Position numbers and translations under genes: made by a program. The notes beneath the pieces are model-generated. The model ran no database searches, was not told the origin of the DNA, and saw only the letters and a program-made list of their open reading frames with translations. This document shows positions 9,079-18,515 of a stretch of 64,000 nucleotides of DNA, in pieces. The DNA is from Candidatus Acidiferrales bacterium. GTDB lineage: Bacteria > Bacteroidota > Ignavibacteria > Kryptoniales > JAKASW01. The stretch spans positions 1 to 64,000 of the forward strand of contig DATJAY010000030.1 in NCBI GenBank assembly GCA_035515795.1, written 5' to 3'. Each line of letters starts with the position of its first letter. The first letter of the stretch is position 1.

Positions 9079-11871
9079 ATGTCAAGATTCAAGCTGATGC
9101 CCCCAAAAATGGCGAACAAAATCTTTTTCTTTTTCTTGATGGCACTGGTGAGTCCTTCCCGTGCGCAGACCTATCTCGGGGACTTTAGATCTTTTGTCGT
9201 TTCAGGCCGAACCATCATGGTACAGGCGGATACTTCCGCCGTGAAGTTCATATTCTATAAGCCCAACATAGTTCGAGTCGATTTCATGCCGAGCCTGACG
9301 ACTACATTTGATACTTCACTCGTAGTTATCGTGGATACTACCATACCAGCGAACTATTTTGTCGCAGATAGTGATTCAACCTTTACGATAAAGAGTTCTT
9401 CTTTACAAATCGTGTGTCGAAAATTTCCTCTTCGGGTTGGGTTTTATTCGGCAGGCGGAGAGTCTTTGGTCAAAGAACCAGCCTCAGGTGGAGCGGGTTC
9501 CTCTAAGTCAAAGAGGATTGCGAATTTTTTCGTGAAGCCATCCGAGCACTTTTATGGTACGGGCGAGCGGGGGATGAGCCTCGACCTTCGGGGCCAGGCA
9601 TTCGACAATTACAATGAACAGCATGGTGGTTACGGGTCGCCGGTTCCCCCGACAATGAATGTGAACATCCCGTTTATGATTTCAAGCGGCAACTATGGGA
9701 TTTATTTTGATGACACATATAGGGGACATTTCGACGTCGGCAATTCGAACCCAAATGTTTTTACGTATACTGCCGACGGCGGGGAACTTTCCTATTACTT
9801 CATCTGCGATTCCACAATGAAGGACGTGCTGGCCGATTACACATGGCTTACCGGTCGACCGCCGCTTCTTCCCAGATGGGCTTACGGCTACATCCAATCG
9901 AAGTACGGTTACAGGAATGATACGGATGCATCTCAGATGATCCAGCGAATGAGAAATGACAGCATTCCGTGCGACGCGATAGTGCTGGATTTATACTGGT
10001 TTCAAAACATGGGAGACTTATCATGGAACACCGGTTCGTGGCCAAATCCAAATCAAACAACTGAAAACTTCTTGTCCCAGGGGTTTAAAACTATTGTCAT
10101 CACGGAGCCTTATATCACACAGCCTTCGTTGAATTTTTCAGAGGCAAATAATCTCGGCTACCTTGCAAAGAGTTCCGCCGATCAAAGCTACATTTTGGGC
10201 AACTGGTGGTCATGCGGCTGCAACGCGGGTCTGCTCGATATAACAAACCCCGCGGCCCGGGCTTGGTGGTGGGGAAAATACAACTCGATTTTTCAGACGG
10301 GAGTGTCCGGGCTCTGGACGGACCTTGGTGAACCCGAGAGAGATTATGGCGATATGAAATTTTACACCGGATCGGATTCCATGGTTCACAATATCTACGA
10401 TTTTCTCTGGGCCAAGACTTTGTTTGAAGGGTTTAATAACTCATTTTCAAATCTGCGCATGTTCAATCTTACTCGTTCGGGATATGCCGGGATTCAGAGA
10501 TTTGGTGTTGTAACATGGTCGGGCGATGTCTCAAAGACTTTCGGCGGGCTTGCTGTGCAGCTTCCGCTCCTCCTAAACATGGGCATGTCAGGAATTGTTT
10601 ATCACAATTCGGACATCGGAGGATTTGATAACGGAAGTACGACTCCGGAGCTATATGCCCGCTGGATGGAATTCGGTGCCTTCTGTCCGGTGATGAGGGC
10701 GCACGGATACGATGGCGATAATGGTACAGAGCCATGGTCATTCGGAACCCAAACGGAAGAAATAGTTAGAAACATCATAAAGCTCCGCTATTGCCTTCTC
10801 CCCTATAACTACACCGCGGCGAATGAAGCCTACACGACGGGAATGCCGATGGCACGGCCGCTCGTTCTCGAGTATTCCAACGATCCGAATGTTTATAACG
10901 AAAGCTCTGCTTACTTATGGGGAGACGATTTTCTTGTTGCGCCTGTGGTTCAATCCGGACAAACAACACAGATGCTTTATTTGCCTCAAGGGAAATGGGT
11001 GGAGTACTGGACAGATAAAGTTTATAACGGGGGCACAACCGTCACAACAAGCGCTCCATTGAATGAAGTGCCGCTGTTTGTGAAAGCAGGAAGCATCATA
11101 CCGATGCAGCCGGCGGTAAACTATGTTGATGAGTTTCCGTCCGACACCATGGATCTTGCGATTTACCCTGATCCTGATAACGCTTCAACATTCTCTCTCT
11201 ACGAAGATGATGGGAAAACTCTGGCTTACCAAAAGGGTGCGTTTGCGACGACCCATTTCAGCGAAGCGATAACGGATGGCAGCCGCACCATGGAGATAAC
11301 TGTAGGCAGTTCTATCGGGGACTACAATGGCAAGCCGGCAGATCGCGTTTATGTGTGCGCGATACACAAGGCATCTAATGTCCCTGCCGATGTGCGGTTC
11401 TTTAATGTGTCGTCTGGAGCGAATTACAGATTGGACCTGCTCGTCTCCAGAGGTTCTTTGGATGCCGTTCCTTCCGGGTATTTCTATGATACGTTGTCCC
11501 AGGTTTTATATGTGAAGATTCCTGCTAATGCCGACAGTACGTACTCTGTCTTAATCGACAGCGTCGACATAACCGGCATAAGGAAAAATCCGAGCCCAGC
11601 ATCGGGCTATGAGCTTGAACAGAATTATCCTAATCCATTCAATCCTACTACGGCGATCGGGTACCAGATTTCATCAGCCGCGGGCGAACGTATTACTCTG
11701 AAAGTTTACGATGTGCTTGGAAGAGAAATAAAGACTCTTGTAAATGAAGTTGAGAAGAAGGGAAGATACGTTGTGGAGTTCGATGGTAGCGCGCTTTCGA
11801 GCGGAGTTTATTTTTACAGGCTGAGCGCGGAACACTTCGTCCGGACAAAAGCGATGGTTTTGTTGAAATAG
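9079..11871 (+). CDS. Secreted GH31 alpha-glucosidase/transglucosidase with T9SS sorting domain
   Basis: Glycoside hydrolase family 31 enzyme. The order is signal peptide (FFFFLMALVSPSRAQ), N-terminal beta-sandwich, (beta/alpha)8 barrel, C-terminal sandwiches and sorting tail. The catalytic nucleophile is the Asp in GLWTDLGEPE and the acid/base Asp lies in WSGDVSKTF. MRAHGYDG and ELYARWMEFGAFCPV are further GH31 markers. The GEPE form of the nucleophile loop is shared with bacterial alpha-glucosidases and 4-alpha-glucosyltransferases, so transglycosylation is possible. The tail has NYPNPFNPTTAIGYQI and GVYFYRL, a T9SS type A signal. The frame is open from 9010, but the GGAAAA-preceded ATG at 9079 (or 9109) gives a proper signal peptide. 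It is divergent from the PIG-L gene. Confidence 0.9.
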   Translation: MSRFKLMPPKMANKIFFFFLMALVSPSRAQTYLGDFRSFVVSGRTIMVQADTSAVKFIFYKPNIVRVDFMPSLTTTFDTSLVVIVDTTIPANYFVADSDSTFTIKSSSLQIVCRKFPLRVGFYSAGGESLVKEPASGGAGSSKSKRIANFFVKPSEHFYGTGERGMSLDLRGQAFDNYNEQHGGYGSPVPPTMNVNIPFMISSGNYGIYFDDTYRGHFDVGNSNPNVFTYTADGGELSYYFICDSTMKDVLADYTWLTGRPPLLPRWAYGYIQSKYGYRNDTDASQMIQRMRNDSIPCDAIVLDLYWFQNMGDLSWNTGSWPNPNQTTENFLSQGFKTIVITEPYITQPSLNFSEANNLGYLAKSSADQSYILGNWWSCGCNAGLLDITNPAARAWWWGKYNSIFQTGVSGLWTDLGEPERDYGDMKFYTGSDSMVHNIYDFLWAKTLFEGFNNSFSNLRMFNLTRSGYAGIQRFGVVTWSGDVSKTFGGLAVQLPLLLNMGMSGIVYHNSDIGGFDNGSTTPELYARWMEFGAFCPVMRAHGYDGDNGTEPWSFGTQTEEIVRNIIKLRYCLLPYNYTAANEAYTTGMPMARPLVLEYSNDPNVYNESSAYLWGDDFLVAPVVQSGQTTQMLYLPQGKWVEYWTDKVYNGGTTVTTSAPLNEVPLFVKAGSIIPMQPAVNYVDEFPSDTMDLAIYPDPDNASTFSLYEDDGKTLAYQKGAFATTHFSEAITDGSRTMEITVGSSIGDYNGKPADRVYVCAIHKASNVPADVRFFNVSSGANYRLDLLVSRGSLDAVPSGYFYDTLSQVLYVKIPANADSTYSVLIDSVDITGIRKNPSPASGYELEQNYPNPFNPTTAIGYQISSAAGERITLKVYDVLGREIKTLVNEVEKKGRYVVEFDGSALSSGVYFYRLSAEHFVRTKAMVLLK

Positions 11872-12102
11872 AATCGTGTGATGCAAGCCACAGAATGAAA
11901 CTTGCTTCTGCTATTTGGAGTCCATAACTTCTGGTGCCAATAGGTTCATTATTCAGTCGGCATGAATGATTTGGAGGCTTCGAGAAATGTGAGAATATTT
12001 TTTGCGTTGTTGTTCTTCGAGTCAATTCGTCAGGGAAAGGTGAGTGGTCCAACGCGGATTGATAAAATGTTTTACGTCTGATCTTTTGAAAGTCGAGAAA
12101 TG
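11872..12102. other. Intergenic region after the GH31 gene
   Basis: No gene, terminator hairpin or repeat could be supported here. The open frame on the minus strand (11693-12052) mostly overlaps the GH31 tail in antisense and has no ribosome site. Confidence 0.4.
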
Positions 12103-12210
12103 TCAGGGCGGCAAAATATCCTTCTTCAAGTAGCCCTTCAGCATGTCGGCAGAGTTTTTATAGATCGCCGGCCTGTTATGGCCATTTGGGAACGTGTATA
12201 CATAATCCAT
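12103..12210 (-). pseudogene. 35-codon remnant, protein-like C-terminal fragment
   Basis: On the minus strand a 35-codon frame reads MDYVYTFPNGHNRPAIY followed by KNSADMLKGYLKKDILPP and a stop. The composition (NGHNRP turn, amphipathic helix, basic-hydrophobic end) looks like the C-terminus of a globular enzyme such as an alpha/beta-hydrolase rather than random sequence. It lacks a ribosome site. Upstream on that strand the frame runs antisense through the start of the next gene, so no N-terminal part exists. It may be the stub of a gene truncated by rearrangement. Without a database search this remains a suggestion. Confidence 0.3.
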
Positions 12211-12232
12211 CAATAAGTTAGGAGATATGACA

Positions 12233-12916
12233 ATGAAAAATCCATCCAAATATTTCTTTCTTTTCATCCTGTTCATAATACAGAATGGCTACGGGCAACA
12301 GAAACAAACCTTGCCGGTTGTCGGGAAGTCGATACCGACTGTTTCGTTTTTTGTCGCGGCGGACTATTTTGCTCCGAAATTTGAAGATGTGGATGCGGTA
12401 TTCCGGACGATCGAGAGAAATTACGCGCTTCCTGCCGGAAGTGATTTCAAAGACTATTATTCCGTGCTTGCCGGAATCAGATTTGCTCCTGTCCCGCAAC
12501 ATTCGATCCAGTTGGAATTCGGTGGAAGTCTTTTCAGATCGAGTCCAAGCGGATCCCTTGGTGAAGGTCGCTCGGCAAGTTTCATACATATGTACTACGC
12601 CGGCGGAACCTATCTATACAGTTTTCCTGTCGGTGCTGTAGACATTCTTCTTGGTTGCGGCCTGGGTTACGTGGGTTTGAATGCCGAGCGAACTTATCAA
12701 GGCCAATCCGGGGTTGCACAGGTGAATGCCGGTTTGACTCAAGCGCACGCACAGGTGGAGGTCGAATACATTGACGCTTCCGGCTTCTCGGTGGCGTTGG
12801 ACGGTGGCTATTCTTTTGCGACGACTCTGTTTCCACAGCGTGCAGAAATTGATTTTACAATCAAAGGAATATACGCAGGAGTAAAAATAGGCATTCCACT
12901 CATAAAAACATTCTGA
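12233..12916 (+). CDS. Probable outer-membrane beta-barrel protein
   Basis: A 227-residue exported protein of unknown function. A signal peptide (KYFFLFILFIIQNGYGQ) is followed by alternating hydrophobic/polar strands rich in Gly, Tyr and Phe. Examples are GIRFAPVPQHSIQLEFGGSL, GAVDILLGCGLGYVGL and AHAQVEVEYIDASGFSVAL. The protein ends in a strand with GVKIGIPLIKTF. This pattern suits a small 8-strand outer-membrane barrel of the OmpA/OmpW-like type. An ATG at 12227 sits only two bases after GGAG, so the ATG at 12233, with 8-base spacing, is preferred. It is followed 49 bp later by a lipoprotein gene, probably in one operon. Confidence 0.75.
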   Translation: MKNPSKYFFLFILFIIQNGYGQQKQTLPVVGKSIPTVSFFVAADYFAPKFEDVDAVFRTIERNYALPAGSDFKDYYSVLAGIRFAPVPQHSIQLEFGGSLFRSSPSGSLGEGRSASFIHMYYAGGTYLYSFPVGAVDILLGCGLGYVGLNAERTYQGQSGVAQVNAGLTQAHAQVEVEYIDASGFSVALDGGYSFATTLFPQRAEIDFTIKGIYAGVKIGIPLIKTF

Positions 12917-12965
12917 GCACGACTTTTCATTTAATCGAATCACCAAAAATATTGGAGGCTATATC

Positions 12966-14810
12966 ATGGTTAAGCATTATTTATCACTTTTAAAACTGAT
13001 TGTTCTGATTGTGATTGTCTCGATGGCGGGATGCAGCAAGAATTCTTCTACGCCACTATCTCCATCCGGACAAACCACCCAGCCGAAGGGAACTATCACA
13101 GGTCTTATTCGGAACTGGGTTACAAATGAGCCGGTGCCTCTTGCAAAGGTGTCGATTGGATATGATGGTACGGTTCAATCAACCACCTCCGACAGTGCGG
13201 GACAATTTTCTTTTTCCGGTGTCCCGGCAGGACAGTATCAGGTCGCGGGCGCCGGGGCGATATTCTCCGGTTCTTATACCGTAACGATTTCGATGGCCAA
13301 ATATAATTCTTCGCAGAAGGATTCGACAAAAAAATACCGGGATTATTACTATAGAACGGCAACAATTTCGTTTACCTCTCTTATAAAGGGCGACTCTTCA
13401 GCAGTAGATGATATGGTGGGAGCCATGCTGCTCAACATATCTTATCTGAATACGACGGTGAAAGGAGAGGTAGTGAATCAAAACATGGAGCCTGTCTCGG
13501 GTGCTTTGGTCTCATTGTGGGATGAAAGTGTGAATCCAGGAGTTGTCATGGCTCAAACCTCAACGGCTGCGGATGGATCATATCAATTCATAAATGTGGA
13601 TAACGGCTTGACGGTTAACATAAAGTCGATCAGCTCAGACGGCTCTCTGCAGGGACAGCTTCCTGGCAATCTCACACTTCCTCCGAACGTAACGACCGAT
13701 CCTCTTCGCGTCGAAGTTTCTGCGGAACGGATCATGCTCGTACCATCTGACGACACAAGTCCGTTCGTCATCGGAATAAGCCCGGAGAATAACTTTGATA
13801 TTTCTCCGACTAATCTTCAGATTGTCTACACATTCTCGGAGCCGATCAAACAAACCGTGTATACGGAGGTTGACGCTTCAACTCCGATCGGCAACCATAC
13901 GATGCTTGATGACATAGTGCTGAACTTCGTCGGGATGAAGAAAACAGATGCCGCAGTCAATTTTTCAATGCAGTGGGATCCGACACATAGCCAGCTCACG
14001 ATTTCGCCTCAAGGCCTCGTTGGCTCGGCACGGTACAGTCTCGACATGACTACAGTATTTAACTCTGGAAAGATTACCGATGCCGCCGGTAATGTGCTGG
14101 TCAATAATCCGCAGATCATCGGCGATTTCGAGGTTCTTAACTTCACCACGAGCGGCGGTTCGCCTATGCCGGCTGTGCCGGCTGTCTCTCGTCGATACGT
14201 ACCAGGTTATTTCGGTAATCTCGATTACGATGGAGGAGCCGTTGGCCTGGAGTGGAGCTATGATGTAAACGCAAGAAGCTATAACGTTTACAGGAGCGTA
14301 AATGGAAGTCCTTACCAGCTGGATGCAAATGACGTCTATGCAATTCAATTCTCGGAAAATATCGGTTCGCTCGTTGTGCCGCTTGGTGCGACCAACCCTC
14401 TGAGTGCAGGCTCGGTCAGTTATAAAGTGACCGCCGTCAGTAAAGATCTCGTTGAGACTCAGGCGAGCGCCGTCGTCACGGTTACTGATAATGTTAATCC
14501 GAGATTGCTCAACGCGACAGTTGCTCCTGCCGGCGGCACGAACAACTGGATTTACACGTTGAGCTTTTCGGAACCATTAGACGTCTCCGAGGCGGAAAAA
14601 GTCAGTAGTTATTCGATCGTGAATACAGGCACGGTTACTTTCACGAAGACTGCCGCGAACTACGTCGGTTATTCAGGCGGCAACTACGTTGTTGAGCTTT
14701 CCGTAACCACGAGCGCAGCACTACCGGTTGGTTATACCATAGATGCAGTGGGGGTGATAGATCTTGCTGGCAACGCTATGGACCAAACAGCACACAGTTA
14801 TACATTCTGA
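12966..14810 (+). CDS. Lipoprotein with carboxypeptidase-regulatory-like and Ig-like domains
   Basis: A 614-residue surface lipoprotein. The signal peptide ends in the lipobox SMAGC (Cys about residue 22). Residues ~38-110 (GTITGLIRNWVTNEPVPLAKV ... AGQYQV) and ~165-240 (VKGEVVNQNMEPVSGALVSL) are carboxypeptidase-regulatory-like beta-sandwiches. The region from about 260 resembles a bacterial Ig-like (SbsA/Big_5) domain (ISPENNFDISPTNLQIVYTFSEPI). Further Ig/FN3-like modules follow (LEWSYDVNARSYNVYRSVNGSPY; LSFSEPLDVSEAEKV). There is no catalytic motif. It probably serves in adhesion or as a scaffold at the outer membrane. A GGAGG ribosome site lies 8 bases before the ATG. Confidence 0.8.
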   Translation: MVKHYLSLLKLIVLIVIVSMAGCSKNSSTPLSPSGQTTQPKGTITGLIRNWVTNEPVPLAKVSIGYDGTVQSTTSDSAGQFSFSGVPAGQYQVAGAGAIFSGSYTVTISMAKYNSSQKDSTKKYRDYYYRTATISFTSLIKGDSSAVDDMVGAMLLNISYLNTTVKGEVVNQNMEPVSGALVSLWDESVNPGVVMAQTSTAADGSYQFINVDNGLTVNIKSISSDGSLQGQLPGNLTLPPNVTTDPLRVEVSAERIMLVPSDDTSPFVIGISPENNFDISPTNLQIVYTFSEPIKQTVYTEVDASTPIGNHTMLDDIVLNFVGMKKTDAAVNFSMQWDPTHSQLTISPQGLVGSARYSLDMTTVFNSGKITDAAGNVLVNNPQIIGDFEVLNFTTSGGSPMPAVPAVSRRYVPGYFGNLDYDGGAVGLEWSYDVNARSYNVYRSVNGSPYQLDANDVYAIQFSENIGSLVVPLGATNPLSAGSVSYKVTAVSKDLVETQASAVVTVTDNVNPRLLNATVAPAGGTNNWIYTLSFSEPLDVSEAEKVSSYSIVNTGTVTFTKTAANYVGYSGGNYVVELSVTTSAALPVGYTIDAVGVIDLAGNAMDQTAHSYTF

Positions 14811-14824
14811 TCTAATCATGTATG

Positions 14825-14857
14825 AACCTTGCGAAGGTTTTGAACCTTCGCAAGGTT
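14825..14857. repeat. 15-bp-arm inverted repeat, copy 1
   Basis: A perfect inverted repeat: left arm AACCTTGCGAAGGTT (14825-14839), loop TTG, right arm its exact reverse complement (14843-14857). It lies 15 bases after the lipoprotein stop codon. A nearly identical element follows ppc at 30155-30188. It has no T-run, so it is either a factor-assisted 3' end or a dispersed palindromic repeat. Confidence 0.85.
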
Positions 14858-14995
14858 GCTTGAAATCCATGAGGCGGTACTCCTTCAATTGGTTGTATTG
14901 ATTCTATTCCCGGGAGCTTTGCTTCAAGCAAGATACGGTTTGCTTTTTTTGCACAACGGGAGTTAGATTGCTGAAGAAGCTAAAGGGAGGTTGAT

Positions 14996-15907
14996 ATGAA
15001 AAAAGCAAAACGACTCCACATGGACGTGGCAGTTCATTTCGCTATTGGGCTTATTTGTATGCTTGCCTTTTTGTTCGCAGGCTGCTATGTCGCCGAACAG
15101 GTTGTCCAGTTGAACAATCTAAGTGTTGACGGACAGGTGCACCAGGTTCCGATTCGTGTTAATGATAACGATATGTCGGGGCATTTACGTCTAACTCCGG
15201 TCTTCGAGCTTATGCCTAAAAGAAACCTGGATGGTGTCCTGCAAATTGGAACGAACAAGGAAATCTCCAGTCTCCCTCAGTATGATACGACAACCAACCT
15301 TCGATGGAACTTCCCCTCTTACGTGGCGGGCCTGAGTGCTGACTACGGCCTGTCGAAAATTATCTCATTCTCCGCCGGAGGGAATTATTCCCAGGTTGAC
15401 GGGAAACATTTTTTTGAGTGGGACCTCGGGCTTGGATTATGCTTCGATGGAGAAAATAGCGGCGGTCGACTTGAGGCGGGACTTCAGTGGGAAAATATCT
15501 GGTACCGAGCGACTTTCGACAAGTACGAAGTCGATCATTACATTTTCGGTGGAGAAGACAGTGTCAAGTATTTGTATTCCTTCAGCTCGAATGGCAACCG
15601 CTCGAATGTCAACTTTTACGTGAATCTTACTTTGAACACGAAGTTCCATAGCTCGCCCGTGAATGGATTTGTGAGAATAGGGTACGGCTCGACATCACTC
15701 GTTGATAACGATGTGCTTTCGGGGCAGGAGCAGGGAGATGTTTCGCAATCGGTAAGCTTCATCAGTCTTACGCCGGGTCTCTTTCTCGACATCGGAGAGT
15801 GGAACCGAATAGTGCTAGGATGCCAATTTATTTCTCCGAGTTCGTTGAATACATCCAATCCGGAATGGCTCATCTCTCCCATGATCCAACTTGATTTCAC
15901 GTTCTGA
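14996..15907 (+). CDS. Lipoprotein with beta-barrel-like body
   Basis: A 303-residue exported protein of unknown function. The N-terminus has a long signal region ending in FLFAGC, a plausible lipobox, followed by YVAEQVVQLNNLSVDG. The body consists of alternating strands with many aromatic residues (YVAGLSADYGLSKIISFSAGGNY, WDLGLGLCFDGENSGG, RLEAGLQWENIWYRATFD) and ends in SPMIQLDFTF, with a terminal Phe as in outer-membrane barrels. A lipobox on a barrel-like protein is unusual, so either the Cys is part of an ordinary signal peptide or the strands form a periplasmic sandwich. A GGGAGG ribosome site precedes the ATG. It follows two other surface-protein genes. Confidence 0.7.
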   Translation: MKKAKRLHMDVAVHFAIGLICMLAFLFAGCYVAEQVVQLNNLSVDGQVHQVPIRVNDNDMSGHLRLTPVFELMPKRNLDGVLQIGTNKEISSLPQYDTTTNLRWNFPSYVAGLSADYGLSKIISFSAGGNYSQVDGKHFFEWDLGLGLCFDGENSGGRLEAGLQWENIWYRATFDKYEVDHYIFGGEDSVKYLYSFSSNGNRSNVNFYVNLTLNTKFHSSPVNGFVRIGYGSTSLVDNDVLSGQEQGDVSQSVSFISLTPGLFLDIGEWNRIVLGCQFISPSSLNTSNPEWLISPMIQLDFTF

Positions 15908-16060
15908 AAATTCAGATTGGAGGATCGGAGGAAAATCCGGCCGCAGAAGAGTGCGAATAATGGCGGAGTGACCTCCGTTGCAATGCGGTCGAGCGGCTGC
16001 TGCCGTCTTGAGACTGTGGCTCAGTTTTGGAGTGATCCACAGTGCTAATTCTACATGAAG

Positions 16061-16402
16061 TTACTTCTGCACTCTCGCGTTGTGTTTTTCGCGATAGATA
16101 TGGCGGCCGGCCCGATTCTGCATGCGATTCAGTTGCGCCTTATTTCTTGGAGTCAGTTTGCCGCCGTGTTCCGCTTTGTCCATTTGCTTTGTTCTCTGGA
16201 TTCGGGCTTGTTGCCGCTCGAGGTTTCGAGTTTCGCCCTTTGTCAGCTGGCCACTTTTCACGCCCTGCCTGATCCGCTTTTGCTGATTGATTTGCCGTTG
16301 TGCCACCTTAGGTCTTACCGGTGGTTGAGTCGTTTGTTCCTGTGCCATGGAGATGCCGGAGATTGCCAATGCCACAAAAATGGCAGTGATGAGGGTTTTC
16401 AT
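16061..16402 (-). CDS. Small secreted, strongly basic protein
   Basis: A 113-residue protein with a clear signal peptide (TLITAIFVALAISGISMAQ). The mature part is very rich in Arg, Lys and Gln: RPKVAQRQINQQKRIRQGVK, then LTKGETRNLERQQARIQR and LTPRNKAQLNRMQNRAGRHI. The two segments SGQLTKGETRNLERQQARIQ and GGKLTPRNKAQLNRMQNRAG look like two copies of a ~35-residue helical repeat. No enzyme motif is present. The start at 16402 is chosen because GGA lies 9 bases upstream and the signal peptide begins there; the frame extends further without adding a plausible N-terminus. The role is unknown; binding to an acidic polymer or envelope component is a guess. Confidence 0.7.
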   Translation of the reverse strand: MKTLITAIFVALAISGISMAQEQTTQPPVRPKVAQRQINQQKRIRQGVKSGQLTKGETRNLERQQARIQRTKQMDKAEHGGKLTPRNKAQLNRMQNRAGRHIYREKHNARVQK

Positions 16403-16633
16403 CGTCGTCATCCTTTCTTTACGTGTCGTATGAACAAGTTTTGATATATCGGGTTGAGCATCCATATTGTTTGGTCATAATTTTCGACAGCAACACTGTA
16501 TGGTGAGTTTAAGCTTGAAATGCCTTTATGTAGAAATAAATTTTTATTAACCTTTCATTCACAAAGACAAAGAGCTGCAAAACGTTGATATTTGAAACTT
16601 GTAAATGAATACCGTTAATTTTATAATTTATTG

Positions 16634-17701
16634 ATGAATCTCCTTTCAATCGAAACATCCTGCGACGAGTGTTCAGCAGCCGTCTTGGTCGATAGTGCAC
16701 TTAAGTCGGTTATAATATCGTCACAGCTTGTTCACAACGAATACGGCGGCGTCGTGCCTGAGCTTGCTTCGCGCGCTCACATTGAAATGATTGTTCCAGT
16801 TGTCGAGGAAGCGTTGAAGAAATCTTCCATTTCCAAGAATGAGATCGATGCAGTCGCGGTAACTTACGGCCCCGGGCTCGCCGGCTCGCTCATCGTCGGA
16901 CTGAGTTTTGCGAAATCGTTTGCTGCATCTCGGGGAATTCCCGTCGTCGGCGTGAATCATATAGAAGGACATTTGTACTCAAGTTTCCTCGAAAATGATA
17001 AACCGCAATTTCCGTTTCTGGCTTTGATTGTCAGCGGTGGTCACACGATGCTGGTACACGTGAAGGAGCCATACTCACACGAGCTTCTCGGACAAACGCG
17101 GGATGATGCGGCGGGCGAAGCCTATGATAAAGTGGCAAAACTCCTTGGACTCGGATATCCCGGTGGACCTGTTATAGATAAACTCGCTAAGGAGGGGAAT
17201 CCAGAGGCGTTCAAGTTTCCCCGCGCTTTTATTAACGATGACTCTTTCGAGTTCAGCTTCTCCGGCCTTAAGACGAGCGTCCTTTATCTCCTTCGAGATT
17301 CTCAGAATGCATCCCGTCCGGAGAAGTATAAGCAGACCCGAAGGACAGTCGGAGGCGACGGTGCTGATGAGAGGTTCATTCGAGACATTTGTGCTTCGTT
17401 TCAACGCGCCGTCGTCGATGTCCTTGTCGAGAAGGCCATCGCAGCCGCCGTAAAATTTTCAGTGAGGTCGATAACTGTCGCCGGCGGGGTTGCGGCAAAC
17501 AGTGAGCTTCGCGGGACGATGGCAGAGCGTGCGCACTCGATCGGAGCGAAAGTTTTTTTCCCGCGCCCTTTGTACTGCACGGACAATGCCGCCATGATTG
17601 GGATTGCAGCGCACTTTAAGTACAAGAAGTTTGGAATTATTTCAGACTTTATGTTGAAGCCCGTGCCAAATCTTACATTTTCGTCCGAGTTATCCCTTTA
17701 A
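16634..17701 (+). CDS. tsaD: tRNA threonylcarbamoyladenosine transferase TsaD
   Basis: Catalytic subunit that transfers the threonylcarbamoyl group from its adenylate to A37 of ANN-decoding tRNAs, together with TsaB and TsaE. The 355-residue product shows the N-terminal ETSCDE, the metal-binding HIEGH (H109, H113), SGGHTMLV, GEAYDKVAKLLGLGYPGGP, FSFSGLKT, VAGGVAANSELR and CTDNAAM, all in the usual order. The ATG at 16634 is preferred over the adjacent TTG at 16631. It heads a long same-strand gene run. TsaB and TsaE genes are not in the window. Confidence 0.97.
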   Translation: MNLLSIETSCDECSAAVLVDSALKSVIISSQLVHNEYGGVVPELASRAHIEMIVPVVEEALKKSSISKNEIDAVAVTYGPGLAGSLIVGLSFAKSFAASRGIPVVGVNHIEGHLYSSFLENDKPQFPFLALIVSGGHTMLVHVKEPYSHELLGQTRDDAAGEAYDKVAKLLGLGYPGGPVIDKLAKEGNPEAFKFPRAFINDDSFEFSFSGLKTSVLYLLRDSQNASRPEKYKQTRRTVGGDGADERFIRDICASFQRAVVDVLVEKAIAAAVKFSVRSITVAGGVAANSELRGTMAERAHSIGAKVFFPRPLYCTDNAAMIGIAAHFKYKKFGIISDFMLKPVPNLTFSSELSL

Positions 17702-17714
17702 GAAAGTTGTTGAG

Positions 17715-18515
17715 TTGAATAGAATAAAGAAGGTTATTGGATTCATTGCACAGGACGGAAAACATAAGAAAATTCTCAGCGCATACGTCATGCCCGGATT
17801 TCCGACTCGCGATTCAACTGCTGAAGTCTTGAGATCGGCGGAGAAAGCCGGCGTTGATTTTGTCGAGATTGGTGTTCCGTTCAGCGATCCCCTTGCCGAC
17901 GGTCCGGTAATACAGAAGGCTTCCCAAGCTGCAATCGAGAACGGAATGTCGCCTGAAAAAATCGTCGATTTCGTAAGGACTTTTAGAAAAGAATCCGAAC
18001 TTCCTCTGATTCTGATGGGATACGTGAATTCTTTCCTGAACGGCATCGGAAGGAGTTTCCCGGAAAAGCTGAAGTCTGCCGGAATCGACGGCGTTATCAT
18101 CCCCGATCTTTCCCTGGAAGAATCCGACATGGTGAGGAAAGATATTGAGGATGCCGGACTGAGTCTCGTTTTGCTGGCCGCACCGACATCGACGGACGAG
18201 AGAATTGTGAAGATCAGCGAGGCATCGACGGATTTTGTCTATTGCGTCTCGGTCACGGGAGTGACGGGGGCAAGAAAGAATCTTGTGAGCAGCGATGTTA
18301 CGGATTTCTTGAAACGCGTTCGGAAATTTTCTCGGAAGCCTTTCGTGGTCGGATTCGGCATATCGACTCCCGATACTGCAAGGGACATATCGAAATATTC
18401 TGACGGCATCGTGGTCGGTTCTGCGTTGCTGCAGAAAATTTCCTCGTCGTCTCAGTGCGGGGAAACAGCTTATGAGTTTCTAAAAAGTCTGCGGACGGCG
18501 ATTGACGAAGAATGA
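17715..18515 (+). CDS. trpA: Tryptophan synthase alpha chain
   Basis: Cleaves indole-3-glycerol phosphate to indole and glyceraldehyde-3-phosphate; indole then passes to TrpB. The 266-residue product is a TIM barrel with the catalytic Glu and Asp in VEIGVPFSDPLADGP (E51, D62). The family motifs VIIPDLSLEE, VYCVSVTGVTGAR and VGFGISTPDTA are present, as is the phosphate-binding end DGIVVGSAL. It begins with TTG, in the context MNRIKKVIGF that matches TrpA proteins. It sits 13 bp after tsaD and overlaps the chorismate mutase gene by 4 bases. trpB and the other trp genes are not in the window, so the pathway is either split or encoded to the side. Confidence 0.95.
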   Translation: MNRIKKVIGFIAQDGKHKKILSAYVMPGFPTRDSTAEVLRSAEKAGVDFVEIGVPFSDPLADGPVIQKASQAAIENGMSPEKIVDFVRTFRKESELPLILMGYVNSFLNGIGRSFPEKLKSAGIDGVIIPDLSLEESDMVRKDIEDAGLSLVLLAAPTSTDERIVKISEASTDFVYCVSVTGVTGARKNLVSSDVTDFLKRVRKFSRKPFVVGFGISTPDTARDISKYSDGIVVGSALLQKISSSSQCGETAYEFLKSLRTAIDEE

